A stretch of DNA of 64,000 nt from Tahibacter aquaticus (GCF_004363655.1 NZ_SNZH01000005.1:1-64000); one strand, 5' to 3'. Positions 19,801 through 25,853 are shown, counted from the first letter of the stretch. A program made the numbers and translations. Notes: generated by a model not told the origin, from the letters alone.

Positions 19801-21478
19801 CTTCGTCCGACTCGATACGGAACAGCACTGGACTGGGCAGTTCTTTGGGATCGAAGTCGTTGTCGATCTGATGATACAGATTGGTCGGAAACAGCAGGTT
19901 CTGCAGCACCTTGCCCTTGTTCGGCCAGGCGCGGTACAGCGCCTGCTCGGCGCTGCGGCCCGAGTCGGCCAGCACGAAATGGGCGAACGGGAAGATCTCC
20001 CGCAAGCTGCTTTCCGCGTCGGTGCAGCTTTGCAGCCGCGCATGCAGCCGCTGCATGCGCGATTCGATGGCAGGCAGCTTCAGCTGCGCCCAGGAGTCGG
20101 TCTTGAGATCGAACTCCACCTGCTCGGCACTCAGGAGGAGCGGATTGAAGCCAGCTTCCGCCAGCAGGCGCGCGCGCGGTTGCGGCAGCGCCGTCAAGCT
20201 GTCGTCGTGGCGGGAAAGTTCAGCAGAGTTTTTTTTTTCGTCCGCCGCAGCTGCCGCTGTTGCATCCGCCTCATCCGTCGCAGGAACGCTTTCCGCATCG
20301 CCCCTGGGGGTGAAGGCAGCCGGCTCCTGCTCGGACAGCACGGTGTGGTTCTCCACATCCGAAGTCTGCATGCGCAACGGATCGGCGATCATCATGATGA
20401 TGTCGATGATGCTGTCGGGATTGCCGCAGCCCGCCTTGCGGCACAGAAAAATGCTCTGTGCCTGCGGACGGAATTTGTTCTTGAACTGGAAATTTCCCTG
20501 GTCGTTGAAAATTTCCTGCTTGTGCAGATCGTCCAGTATCTGGTCGACTTCCGCGTCCGCATTCGGCGATTGCTCGATGCGGCAGCCGTAGGTGCCGCCC
20601 AGGCTGAGCATGGTGCGGCCTTCGGCGACCAGGATCTCGATGATGCGCACGATGGCGAATTCCAGCCCGCCGCGCGGCATGTCGGGACCGTAGAATTCCA
20701 GGTCCATCAGGTAGCCGTTGTCGGAATCCGACAGCGGCGAAATCAGCACCACGTTCTGCAGCACGCCATCGACGCGCGTGAGGAACAGCCGGTGACGCTC
20801 GTGCAAGGTGCCGGCGAGGATTTCCTCGCGCGCACTGCGCACCAGCGGGTTGACCTTGGTCTTGCCCGCGCACCAGCTGTCGATGACTCGCGCGATGTCG
20901 GTATCGACAGCAGGGTCGGTACCGCAACGGTATTCGGCCACGCTGCAGCTGCCGGCTTTCTCGAAGGTACCGACCTGGTAGCGCAGACGGCGCATGGCGC
21001 CACCTTCGAGCGTGAACGACGGCAGGTCGAGAATGCGCTGCACGACACCGAACGGCGTGGCGGTAAACGCCACGTCGCCGATTGCCGCGATCGGCCGGTG
21101 CGACAGGATATTCAGCTGATAGCCCTTGCGTTCGCAGTGGGCCAGCAACTCGGCGGCGACAGTGGCAAAGTACTCGTCGCTGCCGGTATAGGCATACACC
21201 AGCAGGATCTTGCGATGGCGGCTGTAGTGAAAATAGCCGCGCCGCTCGCTGCCAATGAACAGGTTCGGTGCGATGTGCTTGATGCCGCGCGATGCCGAAC
21301 CTTCGTTCTTGCAGGTATCGAACAGTTCCTGTGCCACGGCGGCCAGAGCCGGATGCGCAAGCACATCCTTCTCCAGCATCAGTATCGGCATCGGCGCCTG
21401 GACGGAGGTCTGCTGGCTATTTGCGGCCACGGCACTATGTCCACCATGAACTTCAGGTGAGCTGCTTGCGTCTTCCAC
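7847..21478 (-). CDS. Trans-AT polyketide synthase with N-terminal DUF2156 and tryptophanase-like PLP domains
   Basis: A 4543-residue megasynthase. Order: DUF2156/MprF-like GNAT-fold domain (about 30-370), a low-complexity linker, a PLP domain of the beta-eliminating lyase family (435-825), KS1 (918-1345, Cys1085), DH (1526-1805, DHRV, DGALQ), KR1 (to 2310, GGAGGLG, YGYAN), ACP1 (Ser2369), KS2 (2473-2910, Cys2643), KR2 (3115-3610, YAYAN), ACP2 (Ser3674), KS3 (3757-4185, Cys3927), ACP3 (4396-4472, GVTSL). The lyase part resembles tryptophanase/tyrosine phenol-lyase: NNAAGGNPVS, DATRIVEN (Asp620, Arg623), presumed Schiff-base Lys663 in LAKDFG, and VRLALP. All KS domains keep Cys and both His. 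There is no AT, so extenders are loaded in trans. Both KRs carry the B-type Asp (VLRD, VIRD). Start is GTG with GAGG nine bases upstream. The co-oriented ACP gene ends 30 bases upstream. Confidence 0.95.
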   Translation of the reverse strand: MEDASSSPEVHGGHSAVAANSQQTSVQAPMPILMLEKDVLAHPALAAVAQELFDTCKNEGSASRGIKHIAPNLFIGSERRGYFHYSRHRKILLVYAYTGSDEYFATVAAELLAHCERKGYQLNILSHRPIAAIGDVAFTATPFGVVQRILDLPSFTLEGGAMRRLRYQVGTFEKAGSCSVAEYRCGTDPAVDTDIARVIDSWCAGKTKVNPLVRSAREEILAGTLHERHRLFLTRVDGVLQNVVLISPLSDSDNGYLMDLEFYGPDMPRGGLEFAIVRIIEILVAEGRTMLSLGGTYGCRIEQSPNADAEVDQILDDLHKQEIFNDQGNFQFKNKFRPQAQSIFLCRKAGCGNPDSIIDIIMMIADPLRMQTSDVENHTVLSEQEPAAFTPRGDAESVPATDEADATAAAAADEKKNSAELSRHDDSLTALPQPRARLLAEAGFNPLLLSAEQVEFDLKTDSWAQLKLPAIESRMQRLHARLQSCTDAESSLREIFPFAHFVLADSGRSAEQALYRAWPNKGKVLQNLLFPTNLYHQIDNDFDPKELPSPVLFRIESDEAGKGELDLAALDAALAGDAAAIALVCIETCNNAAGGNPVSLQHLQQVKARLAPHAIPLLLDATRIVENARFQQRNDAAGAAQDLWQLVREMLACADVVVVSLAKDFGLGMGGLIATNDAALHRAARAAVEQAGSGLDLFERKLIALALRDRRFIENAVDRRMQAVRTVWQALKDCGAPVLQPAGGHCVLIDVKRIPAVAGFELPVASFLACLYLNTGIRAGAHSVGMQRRRETSHLVRLALPLGLEDSDVAQIAQRLAALFHDMTAIPELLPRKDAPASFGELATQYTLKHYHNVRAARVAADAPAPLSQAALHAEPVQAAPVQAESVQVAAADGEGINRGSITMQATPDTEARSTRRTCDIAVVGMAGRYPRAKNIDELWQNLKQGLDCIEELPADRYEQRLRYGPAAKYRGGFIADVDKFDSLFFNIPPKDAERLDPQERLFAEVAWETLEDAGYYPELLNRDEGGSNVGVYVGAVWATYQTVGVEEKHLGGTQAPSSFLWSIANRVSYGMNFSGPSLTIDTACSSSLTALYLACEAIYAGECNSAIVGGVNLDLHQSKWDINWSGGALSKDGVCRSFGHGANGYVAGEGVGAVYIKPLAQAVADGDHIYGVIKGIAVNHGGRTSGFVVPNPKAQTNLIRAALERAEVSAASIGYIEAHGTGTELGDPLEIAALNNAFDGQGVATHACAVGSLKTNIGHLEAAAGVASLSKVLLQMQHRQLVPSLHSAVLNEHIDFDTSPFRVQQQLQDWLPLQVDGLAQPLRAGISSFGAGGSNAHVILESYAGDAAAAESAADRETHIFPLSARTEAQLVDVATRLRDYLQQPDAVAPLRDIAFTLQCGRKPFEFRVALLARSRAELVERIGAFLAGKKHEGVVIGNVKNADVILKLMSRSEREQVIGLLSRRRDAGKVARLWAEGVLLDWRGINGASSGRRVSLPTYPFADKRHWVPVTAAGSVAALAARRGIHPLVDSNESTFERQLFKKTFHDGEFFIYDHRVMDVPTLPGVAYLELARKAGELAAGRPVRRLRNILWVSPIAVRDVPAEAWVELKPSHDAIQFEVFSDGDSGKKVLHSQGKILYASESELAAADEYVDLAAIRARCAKVMNGRDAYPLFKSFGLDLGPGFQSLQEVYRSDSETLGLLQLPPARLDDLQSLLLHPSLIDGALQAGVAAQLGGASSEMLVPFSIGEVEVIHPLQPRCWSYVTEMTDGRVENSRVSRKNVLILDDDGKILVRIREATGVPIAEVHKEPARKDEAGFARLFYAPEWEAAPLPALAVAEAPEQGDAILLFDRDDTLRELYRRQLAAAGSVQRVVLVRPAAQFARIDADTYAVDPANFDHFAQLIDAIVESKYTFRHIGFAWPLGGPVPALDEAAIGAALASGVRSLLPLCQALTKLKFDNKLQLVYLHASGDGELPVTHDAVAGFFRALHLEFPKVQCKTLELNGYDGNGDSVLAALRAEFRADAGDAVALRIVGGERQLRRLKLFDLAPAAADTATPYAPRARGVYLITGGAGGLGLIFAEFLARRYQARLLLTGRSAPSAEREAQFEQLRALGAEVVYIEADVSSNADVQRLVATGKQHFGEINGVIHSAGVLRDSYVRNKPAADFDAVLAPKVFGTVYLDEATRAEPLDFFVLFSSMAAVTGNAGQSDYGYANHFMDSFAFRREQQRGAGLRAGKALSLNWSLWADGGMRVDEQTEQMFTKTLGIKLLGTDTGIDAFVNGLSSNATQLAVLEGNQEKIEIAWGMRKKPQPVPAAAATVAAAPGTQQNMATLVQAELTRMAMEFLKLDAADISPDSVLLDLGFDSIGLTTYANEINDKYGVDVTPVLFFDYPSIQEVSKYLAAERSAEVARVHASAGGGTVAKSAAAPVVPVDSGQPQRISKGWDSRAYEAAPHAAAGRAAPVNRFDDMPIAIVGMSGVMPQSDNLDEFWQHLKNGDDLISVIPEDRWDWEEFYGDPFKEVNKSNSKWGGFMREVDKFDALFFGISKREAQMMDPQQRIFLETVWKAIEDSGHRVSDLSGTRTGLFVGVATNDYVDVMNRLNIGLDGYSASGNSHSVLANRVSFLLNLRGPSAPIDTACSSSLVALHRAIESIHTGSCDMAIVGGVQVMLSPAAYISFGMAGMLSSDGKCKTFDKRANGYVRGEGSGAILLKSLAKAEADGDHIYAVVRATAENHGGRVTTLTAPNSAAQAELLVDAYDKAQMDPATVGYIECHGTGTGLGDPIEIQALTKAFSELYKRHDHAPAVVPHVGLSSAKTNIGHLETAAGIAGILRVLLAIRHRQIPANVHFEEINPYINLAGTPFYIADKTRDWQSPQGRDGSVLPRRAGVSSFGFGGANAHIVLEEHLASAERVYNDTVGPQLVVLSAKTDDRLHAYAEAMLERAEADAPDLLDFAYTLQVGRDEMPERLAFVAATIDDVRGKLRAFLDGNAASGVSRGSSRARKDAPPIADAATVQALIEAQDLAALAAVWVNGADIDWRRLPRLRTPRRIALPTYPFARERCWIPGVEGFRRSDAATPAFTGATAAAAAPARTATVAATAAVATSAAPQTLYYRSVWQETPLAASAAAGMSAAPILLLAHGEALREQLRRRLGEQGRAVPAIVLVQPGDSFQALSADTYRLQPAQHADYAALFAALQTQGLRPRHIVHAWSGSESVLDADALRAGLDHGVGSLFALGQTLAGAAQADKAAAAPAFATNLFCLIPADAGQAQPQHAALASFVRSAALEIPQLSSKCIAIGVAVSSGMPDETAVDRLIAELADDARGNMEIRYTAQQRLVRSLQPWTPSVALPAAVRERGTYVITGGAGGLGLIVAKFLASQAKVNLALIGRSQLDAAQTAKLAELEALGAQVAYLRGDVGQRDAAQALLQQVRERFGSIHGIVHAAGVIRDAPIERKTVVDFDATCAPKLYGTIHLDQASQSDDLDFFVLFSSLAAELGSSGQCDYAYANGFQHHYAALRERLVAQQQRRGRTLAIDWPLWQDGGMQVERIKGIQLDAKTKAMLQESSGMYALDTDAGLAAFAAALLGGETQLLVMHGNPAKIDRVLGLAPAAAAPALRAPAHSAAAPRNDAEFVRRLRSDLLRIVAEVLLVSPQQIVADVNLSEYGLDSLGVANLFRRLNDSYALSLAPAVVFEYPTFDALSGYLASTHAAELRPFYADAFDATTVDVSEAVRPLADTGGTDIAAAPAASLVPVAIVGIAGVFPGADTPDELWQQILAGADLVSEIPPERWDWRAHHADSGAQRNTTAARWGGFLRNVDKFDAPFFGIGALEAALMDPQQRLFLQVAWNAIEDSGHRASELAGTRTGVFVGLGGFDYVELLRDADTEVVGYSATGMAHCVLPNRLSYLLDLRGPSEAIDTACSSSLVAIHRAAESVASGHCTAAIAGGTNVLLTPSLQLALGSAGMLAADGRCKTFDHRADGYVRGEGCAAVLLKRLDQAVADGDTIYAVVKGSGVNHGGRAMSLTAPNPNAQAELLVDVYRRAAVDAGQVGLIEAHGTGTAMGDAVELNGLKKAFRELGVATTARCAVGSIKTNIGHLEAASGVTSLIKTVLAMRHRKIPGVLHFEQLNPQIRLDDSPFHIARGTQDWTACSDAAGAALPLTAGISSLGFGGVNAHLVVQEYRASQALAANAPHAQKLARLIVLSAKTPEQLVARAGDLLAYLQASGNMAAAPLARIAATLQVGRENLRERLAFVVDSVADLAARLQAFVAGDGAIAAAYRSRGERDSDSVGLINRDADIKAMIVSKWLSSNDLGPLLELWTQGVDIDWLALYAGALPPRINLPTYPFARERHWVDTVAAADAAATESPAPARTAASRKPPSTARLAGLRSAADLAAQLIGEELARQLQIPAAQLPGDRNLLELGVTSLGIASLVREVNRRLELDLSPSLIFEYPTIARFAAYLGETCPSAIGRAMATAVLPEFGDGDTAAAAAADVPDGLGTPAEPVQRRESAREVLESIVWQDSATGDEYERMTF
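20229..20238 (-). other. A10 homopolymer in coding strand at DUF2156/lyase junction (possible slippage site)
   Basis: The coding strand reads GAA AAA AAA AAC at residues 414-417 of the 4543-residue PKS. This is an A10 run in otherwise GC-rich DNA and contains the heptamer A AAA AAC in the phase used for -1 frameshifting. A -1 shift, or one extra A, gives CTC TGC TGA within three codons. Losing one A gives a stop about 11 codons after the run. Either event would release the DUF2156 part alone at about 417-430 residues. Whether slippage occurs is not known from sequence. Confidence 0.45.
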
Positions 21479-21508
21479 AATGGCTTGCCTCAGAAAACGT
21501 GACGAACT

Positions 21509-21841
21509 TCAGGGCAAGGCAGGCGCGCTTGCTTCTTGCAGTTGCTCTGCGAAGAGCTGCGACAGAGTCTGTACGTGCTTGTCGGCGAAGTAGTTCGCCA
21601 GGTCGCAGATATTGAAGTTCTCGAACAGGAGGGTCTTGGGCAGCGTGCCGAAGTCTTTCTCGAGGCGGCGCAGGATTTTCAGGACCAGAAAAGAGTCGAT
21701 GCCGAACTCGCGGAACGGCGTGAACGAATCGAATGGGTGTTCTGCCGGGTCCAGCGGTGGTTCGGCAGCTTCGAACGACTCAAGCACCACACCTCTGAGG
21801 TAAGTCTCGGTCAGTTCCTGCAGCAAATCGCGGTCAATCAT
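21509..21841 (-). CDS. Stand-alone acyl carrier protein
   Basis: A 110-residue carrier protein. The phosphopantetheine attachment serine is in FREFGIDSFLVLK near residue 49. It is followed by LEKDFGTLPKTLLFE, the helix III region typical of trans-AT PKS carriers and very like ACP2 of the PKS at 1-7673. It lacks the Trp that marks beta-branching ACPs, and at 110 residues it is longer than AcpK-type donor ACPs. The ATG start has a G-rich ribosome site (GGGGGATAGGGG) immediately upstream. It is the first gene of the minus-strand PKS transcript; the next gene starts 30 bases on and begins with DUF2156 and lyase domains. A plausible inference is that it carries their substrate or the starter unit. 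Confidence 0.9.
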   Translation of the reverse strand: MIDRDLLQELTETYLRGVVLESFEAAEPPLDPAEHPFDSFTPFREFGIDSFLVLKILRRLEKDFGTLPKTLLFENFNICDLANYFADKHVQTLSQLFAEQLQEASAPALP

Positions 21842-22353
21842 CCCCTATCCCCCTAAATTCCCTGGTACGACGTTATGCCTGGTTCCGGACAGGGCGCTGA
21901 GCACGCCCCTTGTCACACTGTGAACTGTTCAAGATGTTCCACTTGGACGATCCGGAATTGTATGGATATCACTTAATGTCCTTTAAGGTCAAGCAAGACA
22001 GCGCGACGTCGAATGGCCGAGACCGGCAAATCGACGAGGCATCAAAAAGGCTCACGAAAAGCTTGAAATAAAGATTTTTCATGTTGGGTGTGCCGGCGCA
22101 TTGGTGAAAGGTATACAGCTTGCGTGACAGTGCCCTTACCGATGCGAAGTGCATCACATTTGACCCCGGTGTCATGCCTGCCGCACTTGAGGCGCTGTCC
22201 GATAGCCGCAAAATCTTGACGAAGCTGAATCAGAAGTCCGGCCGCCGAAACGGCTGCGCGCAACCAGCAACCGTCGCCGATGTCAAGCGCAATCGGGCAC
22301 ACTCCGCGCCTTGTCAATGCATTACCCAATGCTAGACTGTTCAATCTTGCTCA
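21842..22353. other. Divergent intergenic region between ACP/PKS and P450 genes
   Basis: 512 bases without a convincing gene. It must hold the promoter for the leftward PKS transcript and the rightward P450. It is visibly more AT-rich than its surroundings (for example around 22050-22085). On the minus strand TTGACC (reverse complement near 21984-21990) is followed 18 bases later by a poor -10 (TATCCA), so no PKS promoter can be named with confidence. I found no sigma-54 -24/-12 pair in either direction here. Confidence 0.5.
22311..22338 (+). promoter_or_regulatory. Candidate sigma-70 promoter of the P450 gene
   Basis: TTGTCA (22311-22316), a 16-base spacer, then TAGACT (22333-22338): five of six and four of six consensus matches. 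Transcription would begin near 22345, 9 bases before the first ATG and 27 before the second, so the second ATG (22372) would have the more normal leader. Confidence 0.4.
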
Positions 22354-23667
22354 ATGACAAAATGGTCAGCAATGGAAACGGCAACGCTTGCCCCTACCCT
22401 TCCGAGCGAGATCACCGCAACTCTGATTGACCCCAGTGCGTATGCCGATTCGCAACGCATTACCGATGCCTATACCTGGCTGCGCGAGCACATGCCGCTG
22501 GGCGTGGCGAAGTCGCGTGACTTCGATCCGTTCTGGGTTGTGACCAAGCACGCAGACATCCTCGAAGTCAGCAAGAACAACAAGGTCTTCCGCAACGGCG
22601 ACCGCGCCACCATCCTGACCGACCAGTACACCGACGCGATGGTGCGCTACCTGCGCGACGGCAGTCCGCATCTGGCGCGCACCCTCGCGCACATGGACGA
22701 CCCGGATCACCGCAAGTACCGCGCGCTGACCAGCAGCTGGTTCATGGCATCGAACCTGGCGCGGCGCGAAGATGCCATTCGCGGCATCGCCCGCGAGTTC
22801 ATCGACCGCATGCTGGCGCAGGGCAACGAATGCGACTTCGTCACGGATGTCGCCGTGCACTATCCGCTGCACGTGATCATGCAGATCCTCGGCGTGCCGG
22901 TCGAAGACGAGCCGCTGATGCTGAAACTGACCAAGCAGGTCTTCGGCAATCTCGATGAAGACCAGAACAGCAGCGGCAAGGCCAAGCAGACCGCCGAGCA
23001 GGCCTTGATGGGCCTCAGTGGCGCGGTGGAAACCTTCTTCAAGTATTTCGACGTGATCACGCGCGACCGTCGCGAGAACCCGCGCGACGATCTCGCCTCC
23101 GTCATCGCCAACGGCAGTATCGATGGCGCCCCCATCGGCAGCTTCGAGGCGATGTCGTATTACTCGCTGGTGGCGACCGCCGGCCACGACACGGTCAGCG
23201 CATCGACAGCGGGCGCGATCTCGGCGCTGTGCGAATACCCGGAAGAACTGGCCAAGGTGAAAGCCAACCCGGAACTGATTCCGGGCCTGGTCGAGGAAGC
23301 GATACGCTGGACCAGCCCGGTGCGCCATTTCATGCGCACTGCGTCCTCCGACTACCGGATGCGCGACCAGGACATCCGCGAAGGCGACTGGCTGATGCTG
23401 TGCTATTTATCCGGCGACCGCGACGAAGATGTCTTCGCCGACCCATTCCGTTTCCGCATCGACCGCACGCCGAACAAGCAACTCGCCTTCGGTTTCGGCG
23501 GCCACATGTGCCTGGGCCAGCATCTGGCGCGCATGGAAATGCGCGTGTTCTTCGAGGAACTGCTGCCGCGCATCAAGTCGCTGTCGTCAGCCGGCAATGC
23601 CAGCCACTCGAAAGCGGTCTTCGTCGGCGGACTCAAGTCCCTGCCGATCCGTTTCGAAGCGGCCTGA
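22354..23667 (+). CDS. Cytochrome P450
   Basis: A soluble bacterial class I-type P450 of 437 residues (431 from the alternative ATG at 22372). Visible hallmarks are the I-helix AGHDT oxygen-activation motif, the K-helix EEAIRW (ExxR), the perhaps meander-region DPFRFRIDR, and the haem loop FGFGGHMCLGQ with axial Cys near residue 386. Such enzymes hydroxylate or epoxidise a substrate using electrons from a ferredoxin and reductase; none is encoded in this window. It lies between the two halves of the PKS cluster, divergent from the ACP/PKS transcript and convergent with the pksH-like gene (54-base gap with a GC-rich inverted repeat). A late tailoring oxidation of the polyketide is the likely role. 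Neither ATG has a clear ribosome site. Confidence 0.93.
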   Translation: MTKWSAMETATLAPTLPSEITATLIDPSAYADSQRITDAYTWLREHMPLGVAKSRDFDPFWVVTKHADILEVSKNNKVFRNGDRATILTDQYTDAMVRYLRDGSPHLARTLAHMDDPDHRKYRALTSSWFMASNLARREDAIRGIAREFIDRMLAQGNECDFVTDVAVHYPLHVIMQILGVPVEDEPLMLKLTKQVFGNLDEDQNSSGKAKQTAEQALMGLSGAVETFFKYFDVITRDRRENPRDDLASVIANGSIDGAPIGSFEAMSYYSLVATAGHDTVSASTAGAISALCEYPEELAKVKANPELIPGLVEEAIRWTSPVRHFMRTASSDYRMRDQDIREGDWLMLCYLSGDRDEDVFADPFRFRIDRTPNKQLAFGFGGHMCLGQHLARMEMRVFFEELLPRIKSLSSAGNASHSKAVFVGGLKSLPIRFEAA

Positions 23668-23721
23668 TACGACGCGCGAACGCGCCGCGGCCGCAATGCC
23701 CGGGGCGCGGCGTCGGTGCCG

Positions 23722-24522
23722 TCATTGTTCCCAGGGAAACAGCCCGTCCTGCACGTATCGTGCGATCGCACGCAGGTTTTGTTCATCCGTGAACACTTCC
23801 AGATTGCCGGCGACTGCCGCATCGCGGCCCGCCGCCAACGGCGGGCCCAATTGGCTGGCATAGCTTTTGTAGCGCGCCAGCGCCGTGCGCGACAGGCGCC
23901 GCAGGCGCATCACATGACGCCGCAACAAGGGTTCGCCCTGCGCTTCGCAGGCATCGACCAGACCCCAGTCCAGCGCGTTCTTCGCCGTGATCGCCTGCGC
24001 GTTCAACGTGAGATAGTGCGCTTTCTGGAAACCGATGCGACGCATCAGGAACGGCAGCACGCAGGCCGGATACAGGCCGAACAGCAGCTCGGACAGGCTG
24101 AACTGGGCCGACTCGTCGGCCAGCACGATATCGCTGGCGCCGATGAAACCCAGGCCGCCGGCATTGGCCTTGCCGCGCACGTACGAGATCACCACGAACG
24201 GCCCGGTGGCGAGTCTCAGCCACAGGTCGTACATCGGCCCCGGCCCTTCGTAGGCCGCATGCACCGGCGCGCAACCGGCGGTCACTTCCTTGAAATCGGC
24301 ACCGAAGCAGAACACGTCCGGCAGGCCGCTGAGCACGACGATACTGACTGCAGGCTCGCAGGCATCGAGCACCTGGGAGCATTCCGCAACCAGCTGCGCG
24401 CTGATCGCGTTGTTCGCTTCGGGCCGGTGGAACTGCAGATAGCAGACCGATTCCTCGATGCGCACCTTGAGGGTTTCCAGGTGCGCGAAGTCGGCGCTGG
24501 ACGCAGTAACTGACATGTTCAT
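23722..24522 (-). CDS. pksH: PksH-like enoyl-CoA hydratase of HMG beta-branching cassette
   Basis: A 266-residue crotonase-fold protein that resembles Bacillus PksH closely along its length: VCYLQFHRPEANN, LPDVFCFGADF, YDLWLRLATGPFV, VRGKANAGGLGF, FSLSELLFGLYPACVLPFL and the C-terminal FPWE. PksH (ECH1) dehydrates HMG-ACP to 3-methylglutaconyl-ACP during installation of beta-alkyl branches in trans-AT pathways. The gene follows the pksF-like gene by 46 bases on the same strand. The partner HMG synthase and the PksI-like ECH2 decarboxylase are not in the window. None of the six ACPs seen here has the beta-branching Trp, so its target module is probably beyond the left edge. A second ATG lies two codons in. 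Confidence 0.92.
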   Translation of the reverse strand: MNMSVTASSADFAHLETLKVRIEESVCYLQFHRPEANNAISAQLVAECSQVLDACEPAVSIVVLSGLPDVFCFGADFKEVTAGCAPVHAAYEGPGPMYDLWLRLATGPFVVISYVRGKANAGGLGFIGASDIVLADESAQFSLSELLFGLYPACVLPFLMRRIGFQKAHYLTLNAQAITAKNALDWGLVDACEAQGEPLLRRHVMRLRRLSRTALARYKSYASQLGPPLAAGRDAAVAGNLEVFTDEQNLRAIARYVQDGLFPWEQ

Positions 24523-24568
24523 GCAATGAAGCTCCTGCTTGGGCGAATGGCGGCGCGGCGTCGCCGGC

Positions 24569-25789
24569 TCACGGACAAGACTGCCAGCACAGCGCGGTAT
24601 TCATGCCGCCGAATCCCATGCTCAGGCTCAGTGCGTTTTCGATCTGGTGCGCAGCGCCTGCCGCATCCACCCAGTGCAGGCCAGGATCGATGGGATTGTC
24701 CAGATTGCGCGTCGGATGCAGCCGGCCTGCGCGCATTTGCAACAAGGTTGCAATGATCTCGACGGCGCCGGCGGCGCTGAGGCCGTGCCCGACCAGCGAC
24801 TTGGTCGCGTTCAGATGCGCGTGCGCCAGGCCGCATTCGCGCAGCGCGCGCACTTCGGTTTCGTCGCCGACGATGGAGCCGGTGCCATGCGGATTGACAT
24901 AGTCGATCGCCGCCGCTGCGCAGTCGGCGTGCGCCAGCGCCGCGCGGATCGCGCGCGTTTCGCCGAGCAGCGACGGATCCGGATTGCGGTTGCCATCCAT
25001 CGCCAGCCCCCAGCCGGCCAGCGTCGCATACGGTGCTGCGGCGCGGCGCCGGCTGGATTGCAGCGATTCGATCACCACCGCACCGGAGCATTCGCCGTAG
25101 ATGAAACCATCATGATCGCGATCGAAGGGACGGCAGGCCAGCTCCGGCGTCGCCGCGAAGCGGTCCGAGCCCATCGCGCCGATGGCACGAAAGCCCTGGC
25201 ATTCCCAGTACGACAGATCCATCAGCGCGCCAACGGCGATGCAGGCATCGACCTGGCCCGACAGCACGGCCTGAGCCGCCTGGATCACCGCGAGCTGGCC
25301 GCTGGCAGAGGCACCACCGACGGTATAGGCCAGCCCCTGTATGCCGAAATGCGCCGTGCAGAATCCGCACAGGTCGGAATCCATGAAGGACAAGGCATAG
25401 GTAGGCCGCAGGAACGCGATGCGCTCGCGATAGCTGTCGTGCAGGTTGACCAGCTCGCGCTGCTGCACATTGGAACCGCCGACGATCAGGCCGATGCGCT
25501 GCGGATCGAGCTGGCCGAGGTCGGCTTCGTCCCAGGCCTCCTGCACTACCGTCAAGGCCGCTGTTGCCGACAGCGAGGCAGTGCGCAACAGTTGCCGCGG
25601 AATTGCCTCCGGCACCGCGAGCGCAGCGATTTCGGCGCCGATCAGCGGCACGTCGTCGCGCCGGCGGCCGGGCCGCTGCATCACGCCGAAGGCGCTGCGT
25701 CCCGCCAGCAGTGCGGCCGTGAAATCCTGCTTGCCCTGTCCTATGGCCGATACCACGCCGATGCCGGTGACAACCAGGTTCGTAGCCAT
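24569..25789 (-). CDS. pksF: PksF-like decarboxylating ketosynthase (active-site Cys replaced by Ser)
   Basis: A 406-residue KAS-II-fold protein. The nucleophile position reads VGGASASG (Ser161) where condensing enzymes have Cys, while the histidines (HGTGS, GHGLSAAG) are retained. This is the signature of PksF/KS-decarboxylases, which convert malonyl-ACP to acetyl-ACP as the donor for HMG synthase in beta-branching. It is the first gene of a pair with the pksH-like gene. The start at 25789 is preferred because GGAG lies seven bases upstream and the protein then opens MATNLVVTGIGVVS like other KAS enzymes; an ATG four codons earlier is an alternative. The upstream 196-base gap has a possible sigma-54 promoter. 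Confidence 0.9.
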   Translation of the reverse strand: MATNLVVTGIGVVSAIGQGKQDFTAALLAGRSAFGVMQRPGRRRDDVPLIGAEIAALAVPEAIPRQLLRTASLSATAALTVVQEAWDEADLGQLDPQRIGLIVGGSNVQQRELVNLHDSYRERIAFLRPTYALSFMDSDLCGFCTAHFGIQGLAYTVGGASASGQLAVIQAAQAVLSGQVDACIAVGALMDLSYWECQGFRAIGAMGSDRFAATPELACRPFDRDHDGFIYGECSGAVVIESLQSSRRRAAAPYATLAGWGLAMDGNRNPDPSLLGETRAIRAALAHADCAAAAIDYVNPHGTGSIVGDETEVRALRECGLAHAHLNATKSLVGHGLSAAGAVEIIATLLQMRAGRLHPTRNLDNPIDPGLHWVDAAGAAHQIENALSLSMGFGGMNTALCWQSCP

Positions 25790-25853
25790 CGCGCGCTCCA
25801 TCCCGATAGTGCCACGGCGCATGTCGCTCGCGGCAAAGCACGTGAGTTTGCGG

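Noticed and set aside
22120-22335. A 71-codon plus-strand frame before the P450 gene
   Set aside because: No ribosome site, no coding bias, and it overlaps the probable P450 promoter.
21842-22353. Sigma-54 promoter for the PKS transcript
   Set aside because: No GG-N10-GC pair with -24/-12 character found on either strand in this gap.
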